From JBBQSU01 sp038234815 (GTDB taxonomy: Bacteria > Planctomycetota > Phycisphaerae > Tepidisphaerales > Tepidisphaeraceae): a stretch of DNA of 17,718 nucleotides. A program made the position numbers and the translations under genes. The DNA lies in the NCBI GenBank assembly GCA_038234815.1, contig JBBQSU010000078.1, positions 1-17,718 on the forward strand. Reading direction: 5' to 3'. This document shows positions 1 to 6,018 of the stretch, piece by piece. Numbering within the stretch: the first letter of the stretch is position 1; each line of letters begins with the position of its first letter. Under the pieces are notes generated by a model. It saw only the letters and a list, made by a program, of their open reading frames with translations. It made no database searches and had not been told where the DNA came from.

Positions 1-32
1 GGTTGATGGCATTCAGGGAAGAATGACGGATG
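1..32. repeat. Partial copy of a dispersed intergenic repeat (window edge)
   Basis: The first 29 bases match positions 3178-3206 at 27 of 29 positions, differing at base 5 (G/A) and base 18 (G/C). The shared core is GGCATTCAGG followed by AAGAATGACGG. At the second site this stretch lies directly inside a pair of inverted CACGAAG-type arms, so the window probably opens in the middle of another such element whose left arm is off the edge. The rest of the region up to 126 shows no convincing gene; it is the 3' flank of the minus-strand exoprotein gene. Confidence 0.7.
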
Positions 33-126
33 TCACAGGGCTGAAACGCCTTCGCAAACCCAAGCGGCTTCCGCAGCCGGTGTGGTTTAGGCCGGATTGA
101 GATCTCCTCATGCCGGGTCACATGAA

Positions 127-918
127 TCAACTGATGGATGCAGAGCGACGCGACGCGGCGAAGACCAGGCCGATCAGGACCAGCAATCCCGGCCAGACGG
201 CCGTCGGCAGCGGGACCACTACGGGAACCGTGCTGGGGGAGATGGACATCGAATAGCCCGCCGAAGCCGCGTCACCGGTGAGGTCAACCGCGTTGTCGGA
301 ATCGGCCTTGGCGCTGGCGGTTACTTTCAGGCGATAATCGCCCGGTTTCAGCCGGTCGATGAAGTGCTTGGCAAAATCCTTGCGGAACGTCATATGCAGC
401 ACCGGAAGCGTTTCGGTGCCGAGTTGGTCGAACTCGACATTGACCTCTCCACCATCGGGCGTGATGTGGAAGACGCTGACCGACAGATCAAATCGGCCCA
501 GGAAGCCGGGCTTGATGGTGAGGGGCAAATCGAGCACACTGACAGCACTGGCAGTGCCGGTGAGCGCGTGCCCGTCGGGATCAAAGGTTGCATCGACATT
601 GCTCGACACAGTCAGCAACGTGGCGGTGGAAACGAATTTGACCATCGCCTGTCCGAAACTGCCGCGCACCGAAAGATCGCCCGTCGGCACCACGGCCTGG
701 GCATCGGCATTGATGCTCGGCGTGCTGACTCCCCCGGTGCGATGCGATTCCTGATGATCGACGGCCCCGGCGTTTCCTCCGGCAAGGTCGGCAACAACAT
801 CGGCCTTCAGCAGGGCATTGGCCGAGACATCGATCATCCCCGCCCGTGCGTCCGCGGCGCAGAACAAACCCAAACTAAGAAAAAGAATCCAGAACGCAGG
901 ACGAAGTGTGGCGGACAT
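127..918 (-). CDS. Exported protein with VPLP/PEP-CTERM-type C-terminal sorting signal
   Basis: A 263-residue protein of unknown function, apparently exported and processed by an exosortase-type system. Residues 1-26 form a signal peptide (hydrophobic WILFLSLGLFCAA, then an A-x-A-like site in DARA before G27). The middle (about 30-225) is beta-rich, with no recognisable enzyme motif. The C-terminus has the tripartite layout of PEP-CTERM proteins: a VPLPTAVW motif near 235-242, a hydrophobic helix, then an arginine pair (SRR) close to the end. The open frame extends upstream to 1143, but the ATG at 918 is preferred because GGAG lies 7 nt before it and the signal peptide begins there. It is divergent from the multiheme cytochrome gene. 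Such proteins are usually surface or extracellular-matrix proteins; no exosortase is visible here. The fold and exact role are unknown. Confidence 0.8.
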   Translation of the reverse strand: MSATLRPAFWILFLSLGLFCAADARAGMIDVSANALLKADVVADLAGGNAGAVDHQESHRTGGVSTPSINADAQAVVPTGDLSVRGSFGQAMVKFVSTATLLTVSSNVDATFDPDGHALTGTASAVSVLDLPLTIKPGFLGRFDLSVSVFHITPDGGEVNVEFDQLGTETLPVLHMTFRKDFAKHFIDRLKPGDYRLKVTASAKADSDNAVDLTGDAASAGYSMSISPSTVPVVVPLPTAVWPGLLVLIGLVFAASRRSASIS

Positions 919-1086
919 GATTGAACTCCGATGCCGAGGAAGGGACGAGAAAACCCACTGCCGAACCAGAGAAGTCTGAGGTGATGTGTCGCCCCGGTCA
1001 ATTACAAAACCGACATAATCAGAGACTTCCACCTGAAACACATGCCGTTGGTGCGATGGAAAAATGGTCTCCGATAATTCTGGAAA

Positions 1087-1092
1087 TATAAT
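1087..1092 (+). promoter_or_regulatory. Perfect -10 hexamer upstream of the cytochrome gene
   Basis: TATAAT occurs about 92 nt before the cytochrome ATG, in the 266-bp divergent intergenic region (919-1184). No good -35 hexamer is found at 16-18 nt spacing, so this is a candidate only. The intergenic region otherwise holds the two start regions and nothing else I can recognise. Confidence 0.3.
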
Positions 1093-1184
1093 TGCATGGG
1101 CCCTGATGACACGGCTACTGTCCTTCGAGAGTTCGCATTCCATAAAGCAGAATCAGTCTGGCCCACCAACCCCCGGAGGTCTGT

Positions 1185-2492
1185 ATGCCTCGTATACTTA
1201 CCGCACTGTTTTGTGTTGCGTTGCTGACCACCGTGCTTCGGGGCGATGACTCCCCCACGCCCGCGCCGGTTACACCTCCCCCGGTGACGTTTGTCGAGCC
1301 TGCCCAAGTAGTGGTGCCCATGCCGACCAAAGCAGCCAAGGCCGCCCTGGTTGCCGGCGCTCAGCCCGCGGCCTCCGTACTTGGGTCTTATGTGCTGATC
1401 GGCTGGAACGACCTGGGCATGCACTGCATCAACGGACGCTTCGCCGAAATGGCCATCCTGCCTCCGTATAACAATCTTCACGCTGTTGTGATTAAGCGTG
1501 GAGAGGAACCCCAACTCATGGGATCCTCTGTGACCGTGAAGTATGCCTTGGATCAAGCCAAAGGGATGACCGATTCCACCGACTTCTGGGTCTATGCCCC
1601 CAAGCTCTTCGGCAAAACGTTACCCTTGGGAATCGGACTGACCGGCAATGGTCTTTCGGGAACCATGAAGCCAGGCAACGGCGAATATGTCGCCACCGGC
1701 GTTCCGGCACTCCCTTACAACCGAATAGGCAGATCGTTGGTTTGGCAGCCCTATCAGACTGCCGTCATGACGGCGACTTTGAATAATGTCATCATCGGCC
1801 AGGAGCGAGTGGTGGTGCCGGTCTCCGACGAGATGAACTGCGCGAAATGCCACTCCGCCAACGGCGTGGCCGGCAAGGGCATCAAGGCCAGTACCGTAGA
1901 AGGTTACATTCTGACCCTGCATGACTTGCGCAGCAAGACCAAGTTAATGGCCAGCCGACCGGTACTCTGCGCCAGTTGCCACTCGGATAACGCATTAGGC
2001 ACACCGGGCGTCAAAGGGGTGTCATCGATGTCCTTGGCGATGCATAACAAGCATTCCACGATCGCTGTTCAGCCAGCCTGCTATGACTGTCACCCCGGCA
2101 ACAAGACCCAGTGCAACCGCAGCATGGCCCAGAAGATGGGACCGGTGGGGAACGATCCGAAATGCGCCGATTGTCACGGAAATCTCACCAAGATGGCCTC
2201 GGTTCTCAAGGCCGGACGCAAACCGTGGTTGCAGGAACCCACTTGCGCCCAATGTCATGGAGCGATATATTCCACGGGTACCACCCTCTATCGCATGGCC
2301 CGTGGCCACGGCGGGGTGCAGTGCATCACCTGCCACAACAGCCCCCATGCCTGGTGGCCGTCACGCCAAGCCAAGGACAACCTGGAGCCGGACGACTTGC
2401 AGCACAACAACCATGCCATCGGCTACTACGCCTGCTTCGTCTGTCATACTGATAAAAGAACCGGCAAGATGCCCCCGCATCAGGAAGACTGA
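1185..2492 (+). CDS. Secreted seven-heme c-type cytochrome
   Basis: A 435-residue periplasmic or extracellular electron-transfer protein. Residues 1-20 are a signal peptide (MPRILTALFCVALLTTVLRG), followed by a Pro/Thr/Val-rich linker to about residue 65. Residues 68-215 form a non-heme domain beginning GSYVLIGWNDLGMHC and containing ILPPYNNLHA; similar WNDLGMHC sequences occur in multiheme-type proteins of other bacteria. Seven CxxCH haem-attachment motifs follow at residues 219, 262, 299, 327, 354, 380 and 417 (CAKCH, CASCH, CYDCH, CADCH, CAQCH, CITCH, CFVCH). Additional histidines (for example in AMHNKH, ARGHGG and QHNNHA) could be distal ligands. The start is well supported by GGAGG 5 nt upstream. 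It stops 4 bp before the convergent GGDEF gene. The redox partner and substrate are unknown. Confidence 0.88.
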   Translation: MPRILTALFCVALLTTVLRGDDSPTPAPVTPPPVTFVEPAQVVVPMPTKAAKAALVAGAQPAASVLGSYVLIGWNDLGMHCINGRFAEMAILPPYNNLHAVVIKRGEEPQLMGSSVTVKYALDQAKGMTDSTDFWVYAPKLFGKTLPLGIGLTGNGLSGTMKPGNGEYVATGVPALPYNRIGRSLVWQPYQTAVMTATLNNVIIGQERVVVPVSDEMNCAKCHSANGVAGKGIKASTVEGYILTLHDLRSKTKLMASRPVLCASCHSDNALGTPGVKGVSSMSLAMHNKHSTIAVQPACYDCHPGNKTQCNRSMAQKMGPVGNDPKCADCHGNLTKMASVLKAGRKPWLQEPTCAQCHGAIYSTGTTLYRMARGHGGVQCITCHNSPHAWWPSRQAKDNLEPDDLQHNNHAIGYYACFVCHTDKRTGKMPPHQED

Positions 2493-2496
2493 TGGT

Positions 2497-3090
2497 TCAG
2501 AGGACTTTTCGGGGCGGGGGGACCGGCAGAACCCTTCGTGGGATATGCCGGGCCACTCTCGCTGGCGCTACGGGAGCCGGAGCGTTTGGATCGAACCCGG
2601 CCAACGGATGCGTGCTGCTGTGGAAACTCACCTGATGTTTTCCGTGCGTTTTTGCGAAATACATCAACTTGTCGGCCTGACTGAGCAAGTCGTCGATGGT
2701 TGTTTCCGTGTTGGTCTGATCGGTCCAATGGACACCGATGCTGGCCTGCAGGGTAAGACTGAGCGTGGGGGATATCTTAATGGTGATTCCGATAACCCGG
2801 ACTTTCATCTGCTGGGCCAACGCACTGGCCTCCTCTTCGGTCACACCGGTGAGCAGAATGGCGAACTCGTCCCCACCAAGTCGTCCAATTACCGCTTGCG
2901 GAGGGGCCACCCGACGCAGAAGTTTGGCCATCCCACGCAGAATCTGATCGCTGGCGGCATGGCCGTGCTGATCGTTGATCGGCTTGAAGCCGTCGAGATC
3001 GATCAAGGCGCAACAGACACCCTGGTTTTCCTGCGCGGCCTGGGTCAGATGACGCTCGGCCAGATTCATAAATCCCCGACGATTGAGCAA
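2497..3090 (-). CDS. N-terminally truncated GGDEF diguanylate cyclase (probable remnant)
   Basis: A GGDEF domain, the family that makes cyclic di-GMP from two GTP. The signature RLGGDEFAIL is intact (GGDEF at residues 72-76 counted from TTG 3090), as is the metal/substrate segment LIDLDGFKPIND. The allosteric I-site RxxD is absent: the corresponding positions read PPQA. The conserved entry motif (FTDGLTQLLNRRGF) begins upstream of TTG 3090, so this start cuts into the domain. The frame stays open only to 3141, where a stop occurs at 3142-3144, and no ATG or GTG lies between. No sensor, PAS, receiver or membrane region is present. The break lies about 10 bp from the inverted-repeat element at 3154, suggesting that the 5' part was lost there. 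The C-terminal 30 residues are Pro/Arg/Val-rich. A TTG-started short protein is possible, but a decaying gene is more likely. Confidence 0.7.
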   Translation of the reverse strand: MLNRRGFMNLAERHLTQAAQENQGVCCALIDLDGFKPINDQHGHAASDQILRGMAKLLRRVAPPQAVIGRLGGDEFAILLTGVTEEEASALAQQMKVRVIGITIKISPTLSLTLQASIGVHWTDQTNTETTIDDLLSQADKLMYFAKTHGKHQVSFHSSTHPLAGFDPNAPAPVAPARVARHIPRRVLPVPPPRKVL

Positions 3091-3153
3091 TTGAGTTAAA
3101 CCGTCGGTAAATGCGGCAAACTTCAGACCATCCGACGTGCGTCACCTTTTGCC

Positions 3154-3279
3154 TTTCGCGTATTTCGTGTGCTTCGTGGTTAATGGCATTCAGGCAAGAA
3201 TGACGGGGGAAGAATGACGGATGCAGGCTTTCGCGTTTTCGTGCTTATTAACCACGAAGGGCACGAAGGACACGAAAGG
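3154..3279. repeat. Intergenic inverted-repeat element with CACGAAGG-type arms
   Basis: The left arm (3154-3183) and right arm (3248-3277) are inverted copies matching at 25 of 30 positions, sharing TTAACCACGAAG at their inner ends and CGAAA at the outer ends. The right arm consists of three tandem 9-mers: CACGAAGGG, CACGAAGGA and CACGAAAGG (3253-3279). The 64-bp interior has AAGAATGACGG twice (3196-3206 and 3210-3220, a 14-bp tandem period), and its left part matches window positions 1-29. No transposase is present. Repeats of this accacgaag-gcacgaag type are common between genes in Planctomycetota and some other phyla. This copy sits between the broken GGDEF gene and recO. Confidence 0.75.
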
Positions 3280-3321
3280 AGAAGTTCCCCGTGTGCGGCT
3301 ACAGACTCCGCGACTCTGCGA

Positions 3322-3327
3322 TATAAT
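3322..3327 (+). promoter_or_regulatory. -10 hexamer of recO, likely leaderless transcript
   Basis: A perfect TATAAT ends 7 nt before the recO ATG at 3335. With usual sigma-70 geometry the transcript would begin at or within a base or two of the start codon. No SD is present in the 15 nt before the ATG. No strong -35 is visible. Confidence 0.5.
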
Positions 3328-3334
3328 TGACGGC

Positions 3335-4126
3335 ATGGCGTTACTCCGCGATCGTTGCATCTGCCTTCGCAAGACCGAATACAGCGAGACCTCGCAGATT
3401 CTTGTCCTGCTGTCGCGCGAGCATGGGCTGGTGCGTGTCATTGCCAAAGGCGCACACCGCAGGACGAAGGCCGGCGCGGGGAAGTTTGATGGCGGGATCG
3501 ACTTCCTCGATCTGGGCGAGGCCGTCTTCACCGATTCCGAAGCCCGGGATCTTAATACCCTTACCGATTGGAAGCTTCAGAACGGGCATCAGCACCTGCG
3601 CAAGGACTTGCGGGGAATTTATCTGGGGCTGTATGGCGCCGAAGTGCTCTCGCTGGTGATCGAAGAGCGCGACCCGCACCCCGAACTCTTCGATCGCTTC
3701 GCGGCTGTGCTTAGTGCGCTGGGCGGCAAGAGCAATGAAGAGGTGTTTCTGGTCTTCGAACTGGACGTGCTGCAAGAGACGGGGCATCTGCCCGAGCTAT
3801 CGAGTTGCGTGGCCTGCCGGCAACCGATAAACGACCGCGAGGCGATGTTCTTCTCGATCTCGCGTGGCGGATTGATCTGCCAAGCCTGCTCGCCAAGCGT
3901 GCCCGATCGCCAGTCGATTGATCACCGGCTGTTGCGCTTGTTGCAATCGCTGCTTCGCCTCCCCCGCGACGGCGGAGTTCCGCAGCGCTTGCCGCGGCTT
4001 ACCAGGCATCAGACCGATCCGATAAATCGCTTGCTGGCCAGATACATCCAGCACCAGGTGGGCCGGGGGCTGAAATCAGCGAAATACATTTTGCTTAACC
4101 CGCAGAGCACGGCAGGAACGCTTTAA
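3335..4126 (+). CDS. recO: DNA repair protein RecO
   Basis: A 263-residue RecO, the recombination mediator that works with RecR (and RecF) to load RecA on SSB-coated single-stranded DNA. The N-terminal OB-fold is recognisable: residues 1-80 with RDRCICLRKTEYSETSQILV, the basic stretch AKGAHRRTKAG, and the GGIDFLDLGEAVF strands. A helical domain follows. A zinc-binding four-cysteine set sits at C158/C161 and C182/C185 (CVAC...CQAC), as in many bacterial RecO proteins. The open frame extends upstream to 3221, but those extra 38 residues (for example TTKGTKDTKGE) are translated from the intergenic repeat. The family N-terminus and the promoter position both favour ATG 3335. The length is normal for the family. 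It is followed after 135 bp by the SPOR-like gene. Confidence 0.93.
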   Translation: MALLRDRCICLRKTEYSETSQILVLLSREHGLVRVIAKGAHRRTKAGAGKFDGGIDFLDLGEAVFTDSEARDLNTLTDWKLQNGHQHLRKDLRGIYLGLYGAEVLSLVIEERDPHPELFDRFAAVLSALGGKSNEEVFLVFELDVLQETGHLPELSSCVACRQPINDREAMFFSISRGGLICQACSPSVPDRQSIDHRLLRLLQSLLRLPRDGGVPQRLPRLTRHQTDPINRLLARYIQHQVGRGLKSAKYILLNPQSTAGTL

Positions 4127-4134
4127 GACAATAG

Positions 4135-4158
4135 GCGGAGAAAGTCCGGTTTTTCTGC
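4135..4158 (+). terminator. Possible hairpin after recO
   Basis: GCGGAGAAA (4135-4143) can pair with TTTTTCTGC (4150-4158) as a 9-bp stem with two G-U pairs and a 6-nt loop. The T-run is inside the stem rather than after it, so this is at best a weak terminator or attenuator. It ends where the next promoter candidate begins. Confidence 0.2.
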
Positions 4159-4187
4159 TTGACCGATTTCATATTCGATCGTACTTT
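4159..4187 (+). promoter_or_regulatory. Candidate sigma-70 promoter of the SPOR-like gene
   Basis: TTGACC (4159-4164, 5 of 6 to consensus), a 17-nt spacer, then TACTTT (4182-4187, 3 of 6). It would give a leader of about 68 nt before the ATG at 4262, which has its own SD (GAGG at 4252-4255). Confidence 0.4.
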
Positions 4188-4261
4188 GACGCACATTGCA
4201 GGAGACGGAGCGTTCGGAGAACGCAGTTCTGCAACGGAAACATTTCCAACCGAGGTCAAGG

Positions 4262-5104
4262 ATGGCCCGCAGCAAGCACAACACGGCGTTATTTGAGGTT
4301 CTTCGTCACTCGCAAAAGCCCGAGGCAACTCGCTCGTCGAACAGTTGGTTCGGCAGAAGCGTGGCATCGGCGGCTCCGGCCGATCTGCCGGTGGTCGATC
4401 CGGCGATCACAATCACATATATAGAAGACGCGCCGGCAAGCGTGCCAATGCACGACGCCGCGCAAGCAGGCAAGCGCGATTTTGTTTTCAGGATGAGTCA
4501 TATCGGCGCGGCTGTTTGCGCGTTTGGCGTGATCGTGGTGATCGTGGGGGCCTTCGTGCTGGGGCAGCGCACGAACAAGGCGTCAGCGCCGGTGCTGGCA
4601 GCGCTAACGACCGAGGAACTGAAGAGTCTGCCGGCCCAGCCCGAGGTGCTGGAGATCGCCCGGCCGGTGGCAGTCGATCCCCCGCCTGCCGAACCCGTGC
4701 TGCAAGCCGCGGCCGAGACGAGCCAGGCAAGGACGAACAAGACATGGAACGAACCGAAACCCCCGGTGACGCTGGTGGTGCAGGACGCCAAGCGCACCGT
4801 CGGCCTGAATTACGTGCTGATCCAGAGCTATCCCAAGGAAGAAGAATCGATGGCGCTGTCGGCCAGAGAATTGCTGACCAAGCACGGGATTGAAGCCACG
4901 GTAGAGCGAGGGCTTCCCGGCTGGAACGCCGATTGGTTCAGTGTGGTCGGCACGACCGGGTTTGACAAGATTCGCTCCTCGCCGGTGTTCGACGCGTACG
5001 TGCAGTCGATCATGCAAGTGAGCGCGCGCTTCGCCGGATCGGCCAAGTTCAAGCGGTTCGATCCGCTGGCATATAAGTGGCGCGGAACTCGCAGCGGGAA
5101 TTAA
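4262..5104 (+). CDS. Single-pass membrane protein with SPOR-like C-terminal domain
   Basis: A 280-residue protein that I do not recognise as a named gene. Residues 1-79 are predicted cytoplasmic and begin MARSKHNTALFEVLRHSQK. One strong transmembrane helix spans about 80-101 (IGAAVCAFGVIVVIVGAFVLG). A Pro/Ala/Glu-rich linker follows (about 105-175). The last 100 residues (about 180-275) resemble a SPOR-type fold: NYVLIQSYP as the first strand, a helix ESMALSARELLTKHGI, a strand EATVERG, then DWFSVVGTTGF. SPOR domains bind denuded peptidoglycan glycan strands at septa, so an envelope or division role is plausible but inferred. ATG 4262 is chosen over 4196 because GAGG precedes it at good spacing. 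Its position after recO may be a lineage-specific neighbourhood. Confidence 0.72.
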   Translation: MARSKHNTALFEVLRHSQKPEATRSSNSWFGRSVASAAPADLPVVDPAITITYIEDAPASVPMHDAAQAGKRDFVFRMSHIGAAVCAFGVIVVIVGAFVLGQRTNKASAPVLAALTTEELKSLPAQPEVLEIARPVAVDPPPAEPVLQAAAETSQARTNKTWNEPKPPVTLVVQDAKRTVGLNYVLIQSYPKEEESMALSARELLTKHGIEATVERGLPGWNADWFSVVGTTGFDKIRSSPVFDAYVQSIMQVSARFAGSAKFKRFDPLAYKWRGTRSGN

Positions 5105-5141
5105 GCGCATACAGGTTCCAGATCACACCGGCAGACGAGGT

Positions 5142-5170
5142 TTGGCCGAACGCCCGCTCGGCTCTATAGT
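5142..5170 (+). promoter_or_regulatory. Promoter of the RluA-family gene, likely leaderless
   Basis: TTGGCC (5142-5147, 4 of 6), 17 nt, then TATAGT (5165-5170, 5 of 6). The -10 ends 9 nt before ATG 5180 and no SD is seen (GCCGGCCG precedes the start), implying a transcript that starts at or only a few bases before the AUG. Confidence 0.5.
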
Positions 5171-5179
5171 TGCCGGCCG

Positions 5180-5941
5180 ATGAATAAAGTTCGGGCAAAG
5201 AATGCAGTAGAGGTGCTGTTCGAAGACGCGCACGTGATTGCCGTAATGAAACCGGCGCGACTGGCGGCTATTCCCGGGCGCGGGGAGGACGAATCCTTGA
5301 TCCAGCTCCTGGCCGCGCAGATCGGCCTGCCTTGGACGGGCCGGGAAGATCCGAGAGTGCGTGTCGTGCATCGGCTCGATAAAGACACCAGCGGAGTCAT
5401 GCTCTTTGCCAAGGACGTGGCCGCCCAGCGGCACTTGTCGCACCAGTTTCAGAATAACACTATCGAAAAAGAATATCTCGCGGTGGTTTGCGGCCGGATG
5501 CACGAAACAGAAGGGTCGATCGTGGGCGCGATCGGTCCACACCCGACGGTGAAGACGCGCATGTGCGTGCTGAAACATGGCGGGCGCCCGGCGCGCACCG
5601 ATTGGCAGGTGGTGCGCGCGTATCGCGCATTCTCCGTCGTCCGCCTTTTTCCAAAGACCGGCAAGACGCATCAAATCCGCGTGCATCTGGCGCACCTCGG
5701 GCACCCCCTGGCCATCGACCCGATCTACAACAATCAGGAACAGCAGGCGATTTTTCTAAGCCAGATCAAGCGCGACTATCGTCCAACACGCGGGGAAGAC
5801 GAGCGCCCGCTGATGGATCGACTGACGTTGCATGCCTGCCGGCTGAGTTTCACCAATATCGATCAGACCCGGCAGACCGTGACCGCGGAATTGCCCAAGG
5901 CGTTTCGGGCCCTGATAAACCAGTTGGGGAAAGTCGGCTGA
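5180..5941 (+). CDS. RluA-family RNA pseudouridine synthase
   Basis: A 253-residue enzyme converting specific uridines of rRNA or tRNA to pseudouridine in the cytoplasm. The catalytic motif VVHRLDKDTSGVMLFAK carries the active-site Asp at residue 67. The second conserved block PKTGKTHQIRVHLAHLGHP and the C-terminal LHACRLSF motif are present. The protein begins directly with the catalytic domain (VEVLFEDAHVIAVMKPA), so it lacks the N-terminal S4 RNA-binding domain of RluC/RluD and is of the short RluA/TruC-like type. The target uridine cannot be assigned from sequence. The start is fixed by the family N-terminus and the promoter 9 nt upstream. Confidence 0.9.
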   Translation: MNKVRAKNAVEVLFEDAHVIAVMKPARLAAIPGRGEDESLIQLLAAQIGLPWTGREDPRVRVVHRLDKDTSGVMLFAKDVAAQRHLSHQFQNNTIEKEYLAVVCGRMHETEGSIVGAIGPHPTVKTRMCVLKHGGRPARTDWQVVRAYRAFSVVRLFPKTGKTHQIRVHLAHLGHPLAIDPIYNNQEQQAIFLSQIKRDYRPTRGEDERPLMDRLTLHACRLSFTNIDQTRQTVTAELPKAFRALINQLGKVG

Positions 5942-5962
5942 TTTCCCGCAAAGATCGGGTTA

Positions 5963-5999
5963 CCGGGACCTGCATCGAACGGCGATGCACATTGCCCGG
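5963..5999 (+). other. Two-tier hairpin between the pseudouridine synthase and glycosyltransferase genes
   Basis: An inner perfect 7-bp stem TGCATCG (5971-5977) / CGATGCA (5983-5989) closes a 5-nt loop AACGG. An outer 5-bp stem CCGGG (5963-5967) / CCCGG (5995-5999) encloses it through an asymmetric internal loop (3 nt against 5 nt). It ends 19 nt before the glycosyltransferase ATG. No T-tract follows, so a classical intrinsic terminator is unlikely; it could be a leader structure or processing site. Confidence 0.45.
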
Positions 6000-6018
6000 C
6001 AGTTGAAGTTGACAGGTT

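Noticed and set aside
97..924. 275-codon plus-strand frame opposite the exoprotein gene
   Set aside because: The minus strand encodes a signal peptide, a VPLP-type sorting signal and a correct SD; the plus frame has a shadow composition.
3221..3279. CRISPR-like array
   Set aside because: The repeated units are contiguous 9-mers without spacers and no cas gene is present.
6009..6014. TTGACA as a -35 for the glycosyltransferase gene
   Set aside because: The hexamer ends 4 nt before the ATG, so any promoter using it would start inside the gene.
5942..6018. tRNA gene in the 77-bp gap
   Set aside because: The size and a TCGAA stretch suggested it, but there is no acceptor stem, no T-loop consensus and no anticodon arm; the pairing is a simple nested hairpin.
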